Source: Solea solea (taxonomy: Eukaryota; Chordata; Actinopteri; Pleuronectiformes; Soleidae). From it: a DNA stretch of 64,000 nucleotides. Position numbers and translations under genes: made by a program. Positions 10,798-21,754 of the stretch are shown here, piece by piece; the first letter of the stretch is position 1, and each line of letters opens with the position of its first letter. The DNA lies in the NCBI RefSeq assembly GCF_958295425.1, contig NC_081142.1, positions 28,987,649 through 29,051,648 of the forward strand. The letters run 5' to 3'. The notes below the pieces were generated by a model that saw only the letters and a program-made list of their open reading frames with translations, did not search any database and had not been told where the DNA came from.

Positions 10798-10975
10798 GAG
10801 CTAAAAGTTGGACAGGAGAGGACATATAGTGATTATATTGGACAAAGGATGTTGACTATGGAGCTGTGGGGCAGGAGAAAAGAGGAAGACCACAGAGAAA
10901 GATCATGGGTTTTGTGAAGGAGGACATGAGGAGAGTTGGTGTAACAGAAGAGGACACAAAGGATAGGACAAGCTC
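10798..10975 (+). pseudogene. ancient RTE-type LINE fragment (C-terminal region)
   Basis: The translation resembles the RTE C-terminus: RTYSDYIGQRM, then KRGRPQRKIMGFVKEDMRRV and GVTEEDTK. Same orientation and similar decay as 9838-10245, but exoc2 exon 3 lies between them. It abuts a LINE 3' end at 10976. Confidence 0.75.
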
Positions 10976-12500
10976 AGAATCAGAATCAACTTTATTGGCC
11001 AAATTTGTGCACACAAACAAGGAATTTGACTTGGTTCCACTTTTCTCTCTTACAACAAACAAATATATAAACAGAAGAGATTTTTTTTTTCTTAGAGCAG
11101 AAGGTATAAATATAAAAAGTACAAGTTATTGAGAATAACCAGAATGTACAAGTGAGCATAGTGCAGAGATGACATTAATTGTTCATATGAGAGACAGCTT
11201 GGGGGAAGAAACCCTCTGTTTGCATACAGTGTGTTTGTAAACTGTTTGTAAACAGTTTGGGTTTGCAGAGATGGTCAGCACCTATGATCTTCTCTGCAGA
11301 CCTGATTGTCCGTTGCAGTCTGGTCTTGTCCTGTTTCGTGGCTGAGCCAAATCACACAGTGATGGAAGTGCACAGGACATACTGAACAATGACGACCAGC
11401 AGCTCCTGTGGCACGTTGAACTTCCTGAGTTGCCTCAGGAAGTACAGTCTCTGCTGGGCCTTCTTCCTGACAGTGTCAGCATTACGGCTGTAAAGTCCTA
11501 GTCGACTGGTCGATTTATTAGTCGATAAATTCTGATTGGTCGATTTTTTGCCTGCTAGTACAGGGCTCAGTCCGACTGCTGTAGGCCTCCTCCTTGGTCT
11601 AGTGCAGCTTCTTTAATTTAAATGTGAACCATGGTACACAGTTCCTCACAAAAACTGATGAAAAAAGACGCTCCAGTCCGTGCAGTCAAAGCAGGCTTGT
11701 AGCTTCTGCTTTGACTCCTGTGTCCACTTCTTACCACAGGCTTAGAGGTTTTTTAATTTCTGTCTGTAGGTAGGTATGAGGTAAAGCAGAGAGTGATCAG
11801 AGAGTCACACAGTGCAATAAGCGTCCTTTAAAAGAGTGTAGCAGTGGTCCAGTGTGTTGGTGTCCCTGGTTAGGCATTTAATATGCTGTCTGTATTTGGG
11901 GAGTTTGTGGATCAGGTTTGCACTGTTAAAATCCCCAAGAATATTGATGAAGGAGTCTGGGTGTTTTTATTCCATAGCCATTATCAGGTCAGCCAGCAGT
12001 TGTTGAGCCTCCAATACACAGGCTTGTGGTGGAATGTAAACTCCGACCAGAATGAATGAGGAAATTTGCTGCGGTGAATAAAAGGGTTTGCAGTTTATGG
12101 AAAGGAACTCCAGATTAGGGCCACATGACTTTTCCAACACTGTGACATCAGTACACCAATCTTTGTTTGTGTAGAAGCATAGTCCACCTCCTCTCTTTTT
12201 CCCTGTACGATCCGGGCTGCGTTCCGCTCGGAACAGCCAGAAGCCCGATATCCTAAGTGTGCAGCCCGGTATGTGTTCACTGAGCCACGTTTCAGTGAAA
12301 TAGGAGGCGGTGGAACATGCAAAGTCCGAGTTTTTTTGATTAAGGAGCAGCAGCTCATCTATTTTATTTCCCAAGGAGCGGACGTTCGTCAGGTGTGAGG
12401 GATTGGAGTGGGGCGCGCAATCCCCACTGGTGCAGCTTCACGAGTGCTAAATTTAGTAATGCTGCCTAACCTCTTTTTGTTCACCATGTTGAGGTTGCCA
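10976..12500 (-). mobile_element. LINE (CR1/L2/Jockey group) with internal deletion
   Basis: The minus strand starts near 12500 and encodes an endonuclease region (12374-11967): NKIDELLLLNQKNSDF, FTETWLSEHIPG, GGGLCFYTNKDWCTDVTVL, then LVGVYIPPQA. It continues to ~11640 with DHSLLYLIPTYRQKL-like sequence. The reverse transcriptase core is missing. The C-terminal tail follows at 11480-11180 (QQRLYFLRQLRKFNVPQELL, WFGSATKQDK, RSAEKIIGADHL), then the 3' end GATTCTGATTCTGAGC at 10976. A hAT terminus lies at the deletion junction. Confidence 0.85.
11487..11570 (+). mobile_element. hAT terminal repeat (GTCGACT type), left-facing copy
   Basis: TACGGCTGTAAAGTCCTAGT followed by CGACTGGTCGATTTATTAGTCG. 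It is similar to the opposite-facing end at 16640-16709. It is embedded in LINE sequence. No 8-bp duplication could be paired. Confidence 0.55.
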
Positions 12501-13002
12501 AACCAACCGATTACTGCAAATTGTCAACATTAAAATCAATCACCTAACTCAAAAGAAAAAATCAGTTAATTATAATCAAGTAACTTATATGAAATATAGA
12601 GCTACCAAACCCTTACTTGTTGTTTGAATATGTAGTTGCCCATTTTACCAGGGGGGGTGCTAAACGTTAAGTAAGTATAGGTGAGGTGTGCATCCTGCAA
12701 GCGTCTTACTGAGGCCTGATACACAGCTGCAAGTTACTAACTCAGTCAATTATTTATCCCCTTTAATAATAAGGAATAACAACAATAATAGTAGTAGTAA
12801 AAGTAATAAAAATGTATTTATATAATTGAAAGCCTGATTAGTTACCTTTACAAAGTACACATTGTGCATTTGTGGAATGAACACAGCTAAACTTAAAATG
12901 TCAAAATCCCCTGCAATATTCTCCTGCTGGTATTCACTCTTGTTTTGAGCTCCAAGTGCTGTCAGGTGGGTGCTCGTCACAGGTGTATGACTGGCACCTG
13001 AT
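12501..13002. other. exoc2 intron 2, nothing recognised
   Basis: AT-rich, with a short (AAT/AGT)n stretch at 12768-12815. No gene or clear element. Confidence 0.5.
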
Positions 13003-13345
13003 TGTCGGGCTGTGCAATTAATCAAAACTTGTGTCTCAATTACAAAAACCAAATAATCTAACCAAAACACTTAGTACAAAACAGGGGCTTTTATTCTGAA
13101 AATAACATTTAATGTTGTAACGGTGTTGCACGGTGACTAAAGACATATACAACATACAATAATTTACAGTTATTTTAAGGTACATTTTAAAGGTTTGTTC
13201 AGAATTTCATGTTAAAAGCACAACTTTGTAAGTGCAAAAAAATTACATTTGTTTCAAGTTCAATGAGTAATCTTTTGAAATATTTGGGATTTAAATTTTG
13301 ACCCGAATAATTGTGATTACTATTTTTTCAGCATCGAGCTGCCCT
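13003..13345. mobile_element. probable hAT MITE (~340 bp)
   Basis: The left end is CGGGCTGTGCAATTAATCAA. The right end reads inward on the minus strand as TAGGGCAGCTCGATGCTGAA then AAAATAGTAATCACAATTATTCGGG, a familiar fish non-autonomous hAT terminus. No exact target duplication; the ends have decayed. Confidence 0.55.
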
Positions 13346-14035
13346 ACCTGAGCAGCACATGAGATTGTGGAGCTAGTGGCGATCCCATAACTCCAGAATC
13401 TGGGACCTAACTCCATCCTCCAGGATGACAGCATTCCCCCTGTAGAGATTTTTTTCCTTGTTACTGTAGGAGCATGCAATCATCCAATCCACCAAGCAAC
13501 TCAAAACAGTGAATATAAAAAAAAGAGTGAATATCAACATGTTGGCACATTTTGTGTGGGCACTACCCACACTTTTAGCTGTGTTGCTCATTCTGCAGAC
13601 AAGCTTTAAAGCAGGAGAATACTCCCATAGGATATCAGACTTTGATTGGATTTCTTGATAGTAGTAGTGCAGTGACACAGAACATTCACACAATTTCTAT
13701 ATAAATGGTGTCAAAACTCAGCTATTGAATGAAATTATTAAGACCTGTTTCTTTAATAAAATGTAGTGAAAATAAAACCTAAATATTGGAAGACATTAAA
13801 TTTGTATTTAGAAGAAACTAAATAAAAATGTTTAAAAAAAAAAAATTTAGAGGGAAAATAATAAGTTGACCTTTTCCATTTACAGTATAGTACACTACAG
13901 GAAGCGTGTATGCAATTTGAAAACATCAAATATTTCAGAAAAACAGCTTCTATAGTTTAAAGTGTTAGATATTTATTGTGACCTACCCTTTCAATGTAAC
14001 AATAGTATGACTCTGGTTTTCTTGTCGTACAACTG
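13346..14035. other. exoc2 intron 2, nothing recognised
   Basis: AT-rich non-coding sequence with no transposon ends that I can pair. Confidence 0.45.
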
Positions 14036-14050
14036 TAGTACAACCCTTAT

Positions 14051-15532
14051 TGTTTCAAATATGTTTATTGGGAAACCAATCACTTAACAGAGAGATTTAA
14101 CAGTCAACAATCATGTTTCCTTTGTTTTTTTACAGAAGGTAAGAAAAAGTAATCCCTAACAGAAAAAACTAATGGCAAAGAGGAATAGCAAGTAAACAAA
14201 CAGAGCCCTGCATCAACAATGCAGGTGAAACAAAAAGGACAGGACAAAACAAACAAAAAACAGCAACAATACATACCCACCCAACACCACCCCACCCATC
14301 CCAACCCCCCTGAGGAGGGCATCCAACTCAGGACTCGATCAGATTCTCATTCGAGATGAGAGACCAAAGGTTGCCAGATTTTATCAAATCCCTCAACTTG
14401 TCTTTCAGAATAAATCAAATTCTCTCCAAATGCAAAGTGTCTGTCAAATCAGTCAACCAGTGCTTAAATGAGGGGACCTCTCGCTTCTTCCAGTTAAGTA
14501 GGATCATTTTTTTTGCTGTCATAAGGCCATAAGCCAGAAGACACTGTTGTGCACTATTTAGCTTCCTTAACCCCTCAGATGTCCCCAGAATTATTAAAAT
14601 AAGATCTGGATCTAGTCGAATCCCCAAAATCAATGAAAAGAAACCAAATATTCCATGCCAATAATTTTGAAGTTTGGGCCAGAGAGCGAAACTATGAGAT
14701 AGGGTAGCCTCCATGGACTCACATTACTCACACAAAGGAGAGACTTCAGGAAACATTTTATGCAGCCTTGTTTTGGAGTAATGTAGTCTGTGCAATATTT
14801 TAAATTGAATCAAACAGTGTCGGGCGTTTATAGAACAGTCATGGATGTGCTCCAAACTCTCCTCCCACAAATTGGGAGGTATCGGGGCTCCGAACTCTTT
14901 TTCCCACTCCCCTTTTGTCATGTCCATCTTGGGAAGGCACAGGTTTTGTAGTATCTCATATAGTTGCGAGATTATGTAGCGTGGGTTGGGGAACAGATTA
15001 AATAAACTCTCTATCTTGTCTGGGTTTGCCTTCTCAAAATTAGGGAGGTGTGTTGTGACATAATTCCTAATCTGAAGATATCTGAAAAACTGATTCCTCT
15101 GTAAATTAAACCTTTCTTGGAGTTGCTGGAAAGAGGCAAAATCCCCTCTATGTATAGATTACCAAAAATACAAATCCCCAATCGTCTCCAGATGGAAAAG
15201 GCCTCATCCAAAGCTGAGGGAGTGAAAGAGGGGTTTGTAGTTATAGGTAGCAGAAATGAAACTGCCTTAAGTTTGAAATTATTCCTTAGTTGTTTCCAAA
15301 TCTTAATTAAAGCATAAATTACAGGGTTATGTTTAAAACAAGATCTATTAACTGGCACGGGAGATAGTACAACAGCTCGAATAGAATAAGGTAGACAGTC
15401 TTCCCGTTCCATCTCTAGCCCATCATACGGTATTGGGTTGTCATCTAACCAATATACCATAAAGCGTAACCCAGTGGCCCGGTAATATAAAATAAAATTA
15501 GGCAGCGCCAGCCCCCCCATTAGTTTTGTGTT
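14051..15532 (-). mobile_element. L1/Tx1-type LINE, 5'-truncated, with 15-bp target duplication
   Basis: The minus-strand ORF2 C-terminal half is readable in pieces: NTKLMGGLALPNFILYYRAT and LRFMVYWLDD (15520-15400), DMTKGEWEKEFGAPIPPNLW (14925-14870), then LWPKLQNYWHGIFGFF and AYGLMTAKKMILLNWKKREV (14690-14480). It is broken by stops and frameshifts. It is flanked by the exact duplication TAGTACAACCCTTAT (14036-14050 and 15533-15547), which proves retroposition of this truncated copy. The 3' end has AATAAACATA near 14062. Confidence 0.93.
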
Positions 15533-15547
15533 TAGTACAACCCTTAT

Positions 15548-15728
15548 AGGGGTGTAACGGTACACAAGTCATGTTCAGTACATATAATTTAATAAGAAAA
15601 TAAGTACAGGGACAGTAGGGAAAGTGTAAAACACCAAAAGAATAAATAAGGATCATTTTATTCCCCACAAGAATGCTGCTGGAGAGAAATGTGCTTATAT
15701 TAATATTATAATTGTTAATATTAATTAC
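15548..15728. other. intron 2 flank of exon 2
   Basis: AT-rich sequence directly downstream of the exon 2 donor. Nothing else seen. Confidence 0.5.
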
Positions 15729-15846
15729 CAATGAGGTCAACTGGGCCTGTGCCCAGGTTTTCTCCACGGATGGTGACTTTGGTCCAAGCAGCACCCTCTT
15801 TCGGTGAAATGCCTGTGACTAGTGGAGGTTGACGGGAACGAGACAT
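15729..15846 (-). CDS. exoc2: exoc2 (SEC5) coding exon 2: start codon and N-terminal half of IPT domain
   Basis: The ATG at 15846-15844 lies in a strong Kozak context (GCCACCATG). The exon begins at about 15884 after a polypyrimidine tract ending CTCCAG, giving about 38 nt of 5' UTR. It ends at 15729 with donor GTAAT. It encodes [20 protein letters not shown] then [20 protein letters not shown]. This is the EXOC2 N-terminus, which binds active Ral GTPases. Thr11 and Arg27, residues reported as needed for Ral binding in mammalian SEC5, are both present. 118 coding nt, phase 1 out, joining exon 3. Confidence 0.97.
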
Positions 15847-15884
15847 GGTGGCCTGAGGTAGAGACAAACCCTGGATCTGTGGAT
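15847..15884 (-). other. exoc2: exoc2 5' UTR part of exon 2
   Basis: The minus strand between the CTCCAG acceptor and the ATG. An alternative AG nearer the ATG (CTACCTCAG) could give a shorter leader. Confidence 0.75.
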
Positions 15885-16639
15885 CTGGAGAGAGAGGGGA
15901 GAGAAAGGCATACATAAGTGAAGGAACACTTGACGGCTCTGAAAGTGTTTTGCATCTCGTGCATCTGCAATATCAAAGCGCATGATTTCCGAAAATATAC
16001 TATATACTATACTACGTTGATATCAGCGTGATAGAAACTGTTGAGGAATATTGAGATGATTTGTCTCATGTCCTCACACAGAGACACTGAACAAAGGAGC
16101 TCAGCTTCACGGCTGAGACACAAATAGATCGCTGCCGTTGTTGCGGGCAAGTGCATCTGCAGTTACAAAACAAATCAATGATTATTAAACTAAAACATTG
16201 ACATATGACAATTCTGATATGATCATATACTCAAAACAGACGGAGCAACATAATGAAGACAAGTTAGCTGAAGTTTTTATATTTGTATGTTTGTATGTTT
16301 GTAGTTGAGCTGTGATATGAAAACTGTTGCTGGCAAACTTTGCATTTGACTTTTTTATCAAAATCTATTTTTGTAAAATGCTGCCACACTGTGATGTCTG
16401 TGACATGTTAAAGGACGACTGACTGTAGCTCAACATGAAATAAAACCACCGCACGTTCTTTAATCTGTCTGTCTCTAGTGGGTTGGGCTAATCCAAAATA
16501 CTGAAAACAAGGGGGGTGTTCTCTGAAGACACGCTGTTACCTGTGAAACACAGGTGCTCTGAAAACATCCCCATTAGCACTTGGTACATTCCTCCAGATG
16601 AAATCAAATCAACCATAGACTGTATGAAATTAACACGGC
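15885..16639. other. exoc2 intron 1, probably remains of a hAT element
   Basis: No coding signal. Part may be the interior of the element whose end lies at 16640-16709, but its other end was not found with confidence. Confidence 0.35.
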
Positions 16640-16709
16640 AAAAAATCGACTTATCAGAATGTGAGTCGAACCAAAACGTATCGACTAGTCGACCGGGACT
16701 TTACAGCCC
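16640..16709 (-). mobile_element. hAT terminal repeat (GTCGACT type), right-facing copy
   Basis: The minus strand reads TAGGGCTGTAAAGTCCCGGT then CGACTAGTCGATACG. This is the inverted counterpart of 11487-11570. The following 8 bp (CTAGTTTA) do not match the flank of the left end. Confidence 0.6.
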
Positions 16710-16812
16710 TACTAGTTTAGTCTAGAATCCTTTGTCATAACTCATTTAATTTTTTAATCCCATTTCAATTGTCTCCCATGGTGTCATGAGTGGTGAATGG
16801 TGTCCATCATTT

Positions 16813-16860
16813 ATTTCGATGTACCACACTAGATCCCTATCTAGTGTGGTACATCGAAAT
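16813..16860. repeat. perfect 22-bp inverted repeat with 4-nt loop
   Basis: Arms 16813-16834 and 16839-16860 are exact reverse complements around CCCT. They would form a stable cruciform or RNA hairpin. No adjacent element identified. Confidence 0.9.
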
Positions 16861-17260
16861 AGGACCAAGGACCTGCCATGCCCGACCCTGGTATTAGTCA
16901 GCACCACCTACCACAAGGGGTCTTGAAGGAAGGAAAAAAAATTAAGCATTAAGTGTACATGGGCAAAATTCAAATTAATCAATAGAATTAAAAAGGTCAA
17001 ATGTCAGCTAAATTGACAACAAAATTCTAAATCTGCTAGCCGAACAGTACACAGAGCTACAGTGCTAATACACAACACTACCGACTACCAACAACCACAA
17101 GCAAACATACAGCAGATGACCAGCACCATTTACAAATTAGGGGGAACATATACTGGAACAATTATTTAATACATAAATAACAACACAGACTCTGAAACAA
17201 AAGTACAAGTTCTTAAATATTGAAAATAAGCACATTTACCAAATAAATACTCAACTCAAC
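16861..17260. other. exoc2 intron 1, nothing recognised
   Basis: AT-rich intronic DNA without identifiable features. Confidence 0.5.
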
Positions 17261-18829
17261 TCAACTTTATTTATAAAGCACTTTAAGCAGCCATAGCTGA
17301 GACAAAGTGCTGTACAAAAAGTAAAACAATAAAAATACTAAAACAACAAAAATGTTGAAACAATAAAAACAATAAAACAATAAAGATATTGAGAGAATAA
17401 AAACAATAAAACACTAAAAAACAAGAGCAGAGTCTCATGCAGAGTTATAAGCCAAGGAATAAAAATGGGTTTTAAGATGAGTTTTAAAAATGGACAGTGA
17501 GGGGGCTTGTCTGATGTGGAGCGGGAGGACGTTCCAAGGTTTGGGACCGGCAATGGAAAAGACTTTTTCCCCTCTGAGCTTCCGCTTAGACCTCGGTACC
17601 TCCAGGAGCAGCTGGTCAGCTGACCTGAGACACCGAGCAGGAGCGTAGGGATGGAGAAGCTCAGAGAGGTAAAGACCATTTAAAGATTTAAAAACAAATA
17701 AAAGAATCTTAAAATGGACTCTAAAATGCACAGGCAGCCAGTGGAGGGAGGCCAGAATAGGAGTGATGTGCTGACTCTTACGCGCCCCAGTTAAGAGGCG
17801 AGCAGCAGCGTTCTGGACCAACTGGAGACGTGTGAGGGAGGACTGGCTGACTCCAAGGTAGAGTGCATTGCAGTAATCCAGCTGAGATGTAATGAAGGCG
17901 TGGATTACTGCTTCAAAGTGCTCATGTGCAAGAAAAGGCTTCACCTTTGCCAGCTGCCTCAGGTGAAAGAAGCTGGACTTCACTGTTGCACCAATTTGCC
18001 GGTCCAATTTAAAATCACTGTCTATCTTAAAACCCAAGTTTGAGACTACTGGCTTCATATATTGTGCCAAAGGGCCGAAGTCAACAGGGGGGGGGTTTCT
18101 AGAGCCGCTCGGACCAAACACCATCCCTTCTGTCTTCTTTTCATTGAATTTTAAAAAGTTCAGAGACATCCAGTCTTTAATGTCTTCAAGACATAGCAGA
18201 AGTGACTTCAGACAGGTATTTATCTTTTTCAGTGGCACATAGATCTGACTGTCGTCAGCATAAAAATGAAAGGAAATGCCGTGTTTTCTTAGGATGGAAC
18301 CCAGGGGAAGCAGATACAGAGAGAAGAGCAGGGGCCCTAAAATTGAACCCTGTGGAACCCCATATGACAGCGGAGCAGAGCAGGACTCAGAGCCACCAAG
18401 GCGTATGCGCATAGATCTTCCCTCAAGATACGATCTGAACCATTTTTGGGGCGCTACCACTAATGCCCACAAGGTGCTGCAAGCGTGACAGTAGAATGTT
18501 GTGGTCTACAGTGTCAAACGCTGCAGTTAGGTCCAGCAGGACAAGGACCACGTGGTGACGAGGATGTCATTAAACTAGAGTTGTTCCGATTCCGATACCG
18601 GTATCGGAAATGCCTCCGATACTGCCGAAAATGTGGGTATTGGTATCGGCGAGTACTGGAGTCCATGCACCGATCCGATACCACGTTATTTAATAGAGCT
18701 CCTTTAGCTCTGACGCGGTTCTTCTTCGCCGCTCTTGAAACAGTTGCGCTGTGCTGTTTTAGACGTGTGAAGAAGAACTGATCACCCGACACTTGTAGAC
18801 AAGGAGCTAACGTTAGCTCATCATGTCGG

Positions 18830-18955
18830 CGGTTTGGCAGTATTTACCAGTTAGCTCCGTTAGCGTTGTAGCTGTGCTAGCTCCGTTAGCGTTGTTAGCT
18901 GCCTTAGCTCCGTTAGCATTGTTAGCTGCGCTAGCTCCGTTAGCGCGTCTACAGT
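18830..18955. repeat. short GTTAGCT-rich tandem repeat
   Basis: Degenerate repeats of TTAGCTCCGTTAGCGTTG inside the hAT element, about five copies of a 30-33-bp pattern. Confidence 0.75.
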
Positions 18956-19303
18956 CAAACTGGAGCGACCCGTTTATTAAATGAAAAGAGCAGCGCTACA
19001 ACTAACCAGCGTACCTGTGTCCTGCGTATGTATGCCTCTGTTTTTAAAGTTTAGCGTTACTTCAGAGACTCATTTTAACAATCTGGAGTCAAGTAAAAAT
19101 AATGTCACGCACGTCCTTTCCCGGTCAGTCGTCATGGAAACATGAAGCTCTGCCAGTGCCGCGGTGTTTGGACCAGAGTGAAAACAAACGTACAAGCTGA
19201 AAAACGAAATAACATATCACTGGTAAAAATAAATGATGTCCATTTGCTGTATACGTTCATGTTTTACAGAGGGTTTAACCTGAGCCAAACCTTACCACCA
19301 ATG

Positions 19304-19307
<4 letters not shown>

Positions 19308-19353
<46 letters not shown>

Positions 19354-19354
19354 A

Positions 19355-19404
<50 letters not shown>
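19308..19404. repeat. (TA)n microsatellite
   Basis: Almost pure TA dinucleotides, interrupted once by TGTATACTG near 19349. Confidence 0.95.
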
Positions 19405-19410
<6 letters not shown>

Positions 19411-19678
19411 TTATTTCAGTCATGTCAGTTAGATCTCTCATCATCACACATCATCTTAGTGTAGTTTACACAATACACATAACCAAAAGGGAAAGCCGGA
19501 GAAGCAAAAGCTTATCTAGTCACGTCCCCATTACCCACAGAATACATATTTTCATCATACAATACATCATTTTTCTTTTTCTTATGACATTTTGACAAAA
19601 ACATGTTTCAGCATCAGGTAGCACTCAGAGATGCAGTCTAGCTCTAGACAGTCAATCAGACTCCATGTATGTCAGCTA

Positions 19679-20050
19679 GGGATGTAACGATTACCGGTAT
19701 GACGATAAACCGTGGTAAAATTCCGACGGTTAGTACTACCGTTTCAAATTTTAATTATCGTTAAAACCGTGATTGATTACCGCAACTGATTACCGAAAAA
19801 CTCACAGTGATACTGCTCATTTCCTGGAGAAGCAGCAGCACCTGAACGGCACTCGCTCAGAAGCGGGCGCGCATGCGCAGTTTCCACTGTCTGTCCAGCG
19901 ACAACACGGCTGAAGCCACCTGCGCTCCAAAAATCTCCGCGAAGGGGGGTAACACTTCCAATTTGACGAGCCATCTCCGTGACCACCACCCACTACTTTT
20001 CAGCGAGTAAGTCAACAAATAAAGGAAACCTAAGTTAAGTGTTACCTAAC
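19679..20050 (+). mobile_element. nested hAT fragment with BED zinc finger
   Basis: Starts TAGGGATGTAACGATTACCG with repeated ACCG/CGGT subterminal motifs. At 19935-20008 the plus strand encodes GGNTSNLTSHLRDHHPLLFS, the C-terminal half of a BED zinc finger (N-S-L..H...HH pattern) typical of the N-terminus of hAT transposases. The rest of the transposase and the right terminus are not visible. Confidence 0.7.
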
Positions 20051-20299
20051 GTTACTCCTGTAAAAATACATGTTATTGGGCACGATCAGCGAAAGCGAGT
20101 AGTGTGCAGACGACAGGTACCGAAGCAGACCGAAATGTGTTTGTTTCTGTGTTTTTTTTATTTTATTTTTATGCTGTGTACGACAGCCACTACTTAATTA
20201 TTATCCAACACAGAGTGAGGACCTGCGTGTGTGTGTGTGTATCTCTAATGTCAGCTGTTGTTTGGTTACATTTGCTTCCACTGCCGTATCCACACGGTG

Positions 20300-20530
20300 T
20301 CTACAGATTTCTGTCTCTGACCTTTGTCATACTTTCCTCCTGGGTCATTCTGTATCGATTAATGGTCATCTCTACATACTTCTTTTTAAATACACTCCGT
20401 TTTGCTGATTTTTTCATCTCCTCATCCAGATTATTCCACTGTCTGACACCCGTGACTGATACGGTAAAGGATTTGGTGATGATAATCATATCACAGTCAT
20501 ACAGGCGTAGTATGATATATATTTTTTTAT
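20300..20530 (-). pseudogene. LINE C-terminal fragment inside the hAT element
   Basis: The minus strand reads VSVTGVRQWNNLDEEMKKSA then FKKKYVEMTINRYR. This is the WNxL..KxxxxFKKxY pattern seen at the end of CR1/L2-group LINE ORFs. A terminal fragment only. Confidence 0.6.
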
Positions 20531-21320
20531 AACACACTGGTATCGGTATCGGTACTCGGTATCGGCCGATACCCACAGCACAAGTATCGGAATCGGTATC
20601 GGGAGGGAAAAAATGGTATCGGAACATCTCTACATTAAACACTCTTAATAAAGCTGACTCCGTACTATGCATTGTTTTAAAACCAGACTGGAAAACCTCC
20701 AGGATATCATGCTCATCCAGGAACGACTTCAACTGAGCGTAGACAACTTTTTCCAGGATTTTAGAAATAAAAGGCAGCTTGGAGATAGGTCTATAATTGG
20801 CTAGCAAACCACAATCACAACCACTCTTTTACAGTGTTCCGGTAGCGGCACCAGCAGTCTTTTAGGATTTGGCGAGAAACCTGCAGCTTGTCCTTTTTCC
20901 ACCTGCGTTCAGCTTTGCGGCAATCCTGCCTGGCTGCACGAGTTTTCGCATTGAACCAGGGCTTAGGTTTAGCTCTGGGCTGCACAGTTTTAAATGGAGC
21001 CACAGAGTCCAGTATGGTTTGGCAGGAGGAGTGAAACCAGGAACTGAGCACCTCCGTGTTTGCAGAGGTTAAGTCAGAGCGCTGGTTAAAGGCAGCAGAG
21101 AACTGACTGGCAGTGACGGGGTTAAAAATCCGACAGCAGCGAGCAGGAGCGCCAGATTTAACTGCAGCGCAGGAGACAACAGCTTCAAACAGCACTGGCA
21201 AATGATCCGAGAACACATTGTCACAGATTTCCACGTTTGACACAGACAGAAATACAAAACAGGCTATATTCTTAGACCATAAAAAGGACACAACACAGAG
21301 GGGGTTTGATCAAGACCCAT

Positions 21321-21754
21321 CTCTGTCATCCCCATGGTCATAACTAGAGTGGACTAGGCCTATTAGGCCCGGATCCAAATAAATAAGTTTCCATTTCTGG
21401 ATGGCTCCCTTTTGCTGCTGGACAGACATGGCCAGACTGCGGACCACAACAACCACTCACGGCACAAATGGTAATTAATTTCCTGCTTAATAACGTTTAT
21501 TTTGTGCTCAAGCTTGTGCCTCTGCTTGAGCACATTAAATGTCCACAGCACCACGAATAATTGGGTGGGTCTCCTCTTCACCAGAGGAAACATGACCCAG
21601 CCTAAGATGACTGACCTAATCACACAGGCTGGGTGGGACATCATCTATCTATAAATTCCAGGAATGTCTGTCTGTGTGTGTGTGTGTGTGTTATTTGCAT
21701 ATGAATGAATGACTTTATTTCTCCCCCAGGGGGGTAACACACTGAACTATTGAT
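21321..21754. other. unassigned intronic sequence
   Basis: Contains a (TG)n run at 21673-21690. A minus-strand open frame (21644-21363) shows no recognised domain and may be an old LINE remnant. Confidence 0.35.

Larger units (their letters stand above)
18576..20632. mobile_element. 2.06-kb hAT element inserted in the L2 LINE
   Basis: The terminal repeats are TAGAGTTGTTCCGAT (left) and TAGAGATGTTCCGATACC (right, minus strand), with subterminal runs of GATACCGGTATCGG. A perfect 8-bp duplication CATTAAAC is at 18568-18575 and 20633-20640, both in the L2 coding sequence. The interior is not a transposase of its own: it holds a short minisatellite, a TA microsatellite, part of another hAT and a LINE fragment. 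So it is non-autonomous and has itself been a target. Confidence 0.93.
17262..21320 (-). mobile_element. L2-type LINE, interrupted by a hAT element
   Basis: The minus strand encodes an L2 reverse transcriptase. The upstream part at 21291-20700 includes KPKPWFNAKTRAARQDCRKA, then LANYRPISKLPFISKILEKV and FQSGFKTMHSTESALLRVFN (20810-20640). It is interrupted at 20640/18568 and resumes with GVPQGSILGPLLFSLYL, the catalytic FYADDSQIYVPL (about 18260), LDYCNALYLGVS, LQLVQNAAARLLTG and ASLHWLPVHFRVHFKILLF, ending FYSLAYNSA at 17435. The 3' end is a TTGAG pentamer tail (17262-17280). The long uninterrupted C-terminal frame (345 codons) suggests a fairly young copy. Confidence 0.93.

Noticed and set aside
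11487..16709. Single 5.2-kb hAT element carrying exoc2 exon 2
   Set aside because: Flanking octamers do not match and both ends are embedded in different contexts. Two independent truncated copies are more likely (kept only as a finding).
18276..18488. 70-codon plus-strand frames around 18.2-18.5 kb
   Set aside because: Antisense to the L2 reverse transcriptase.
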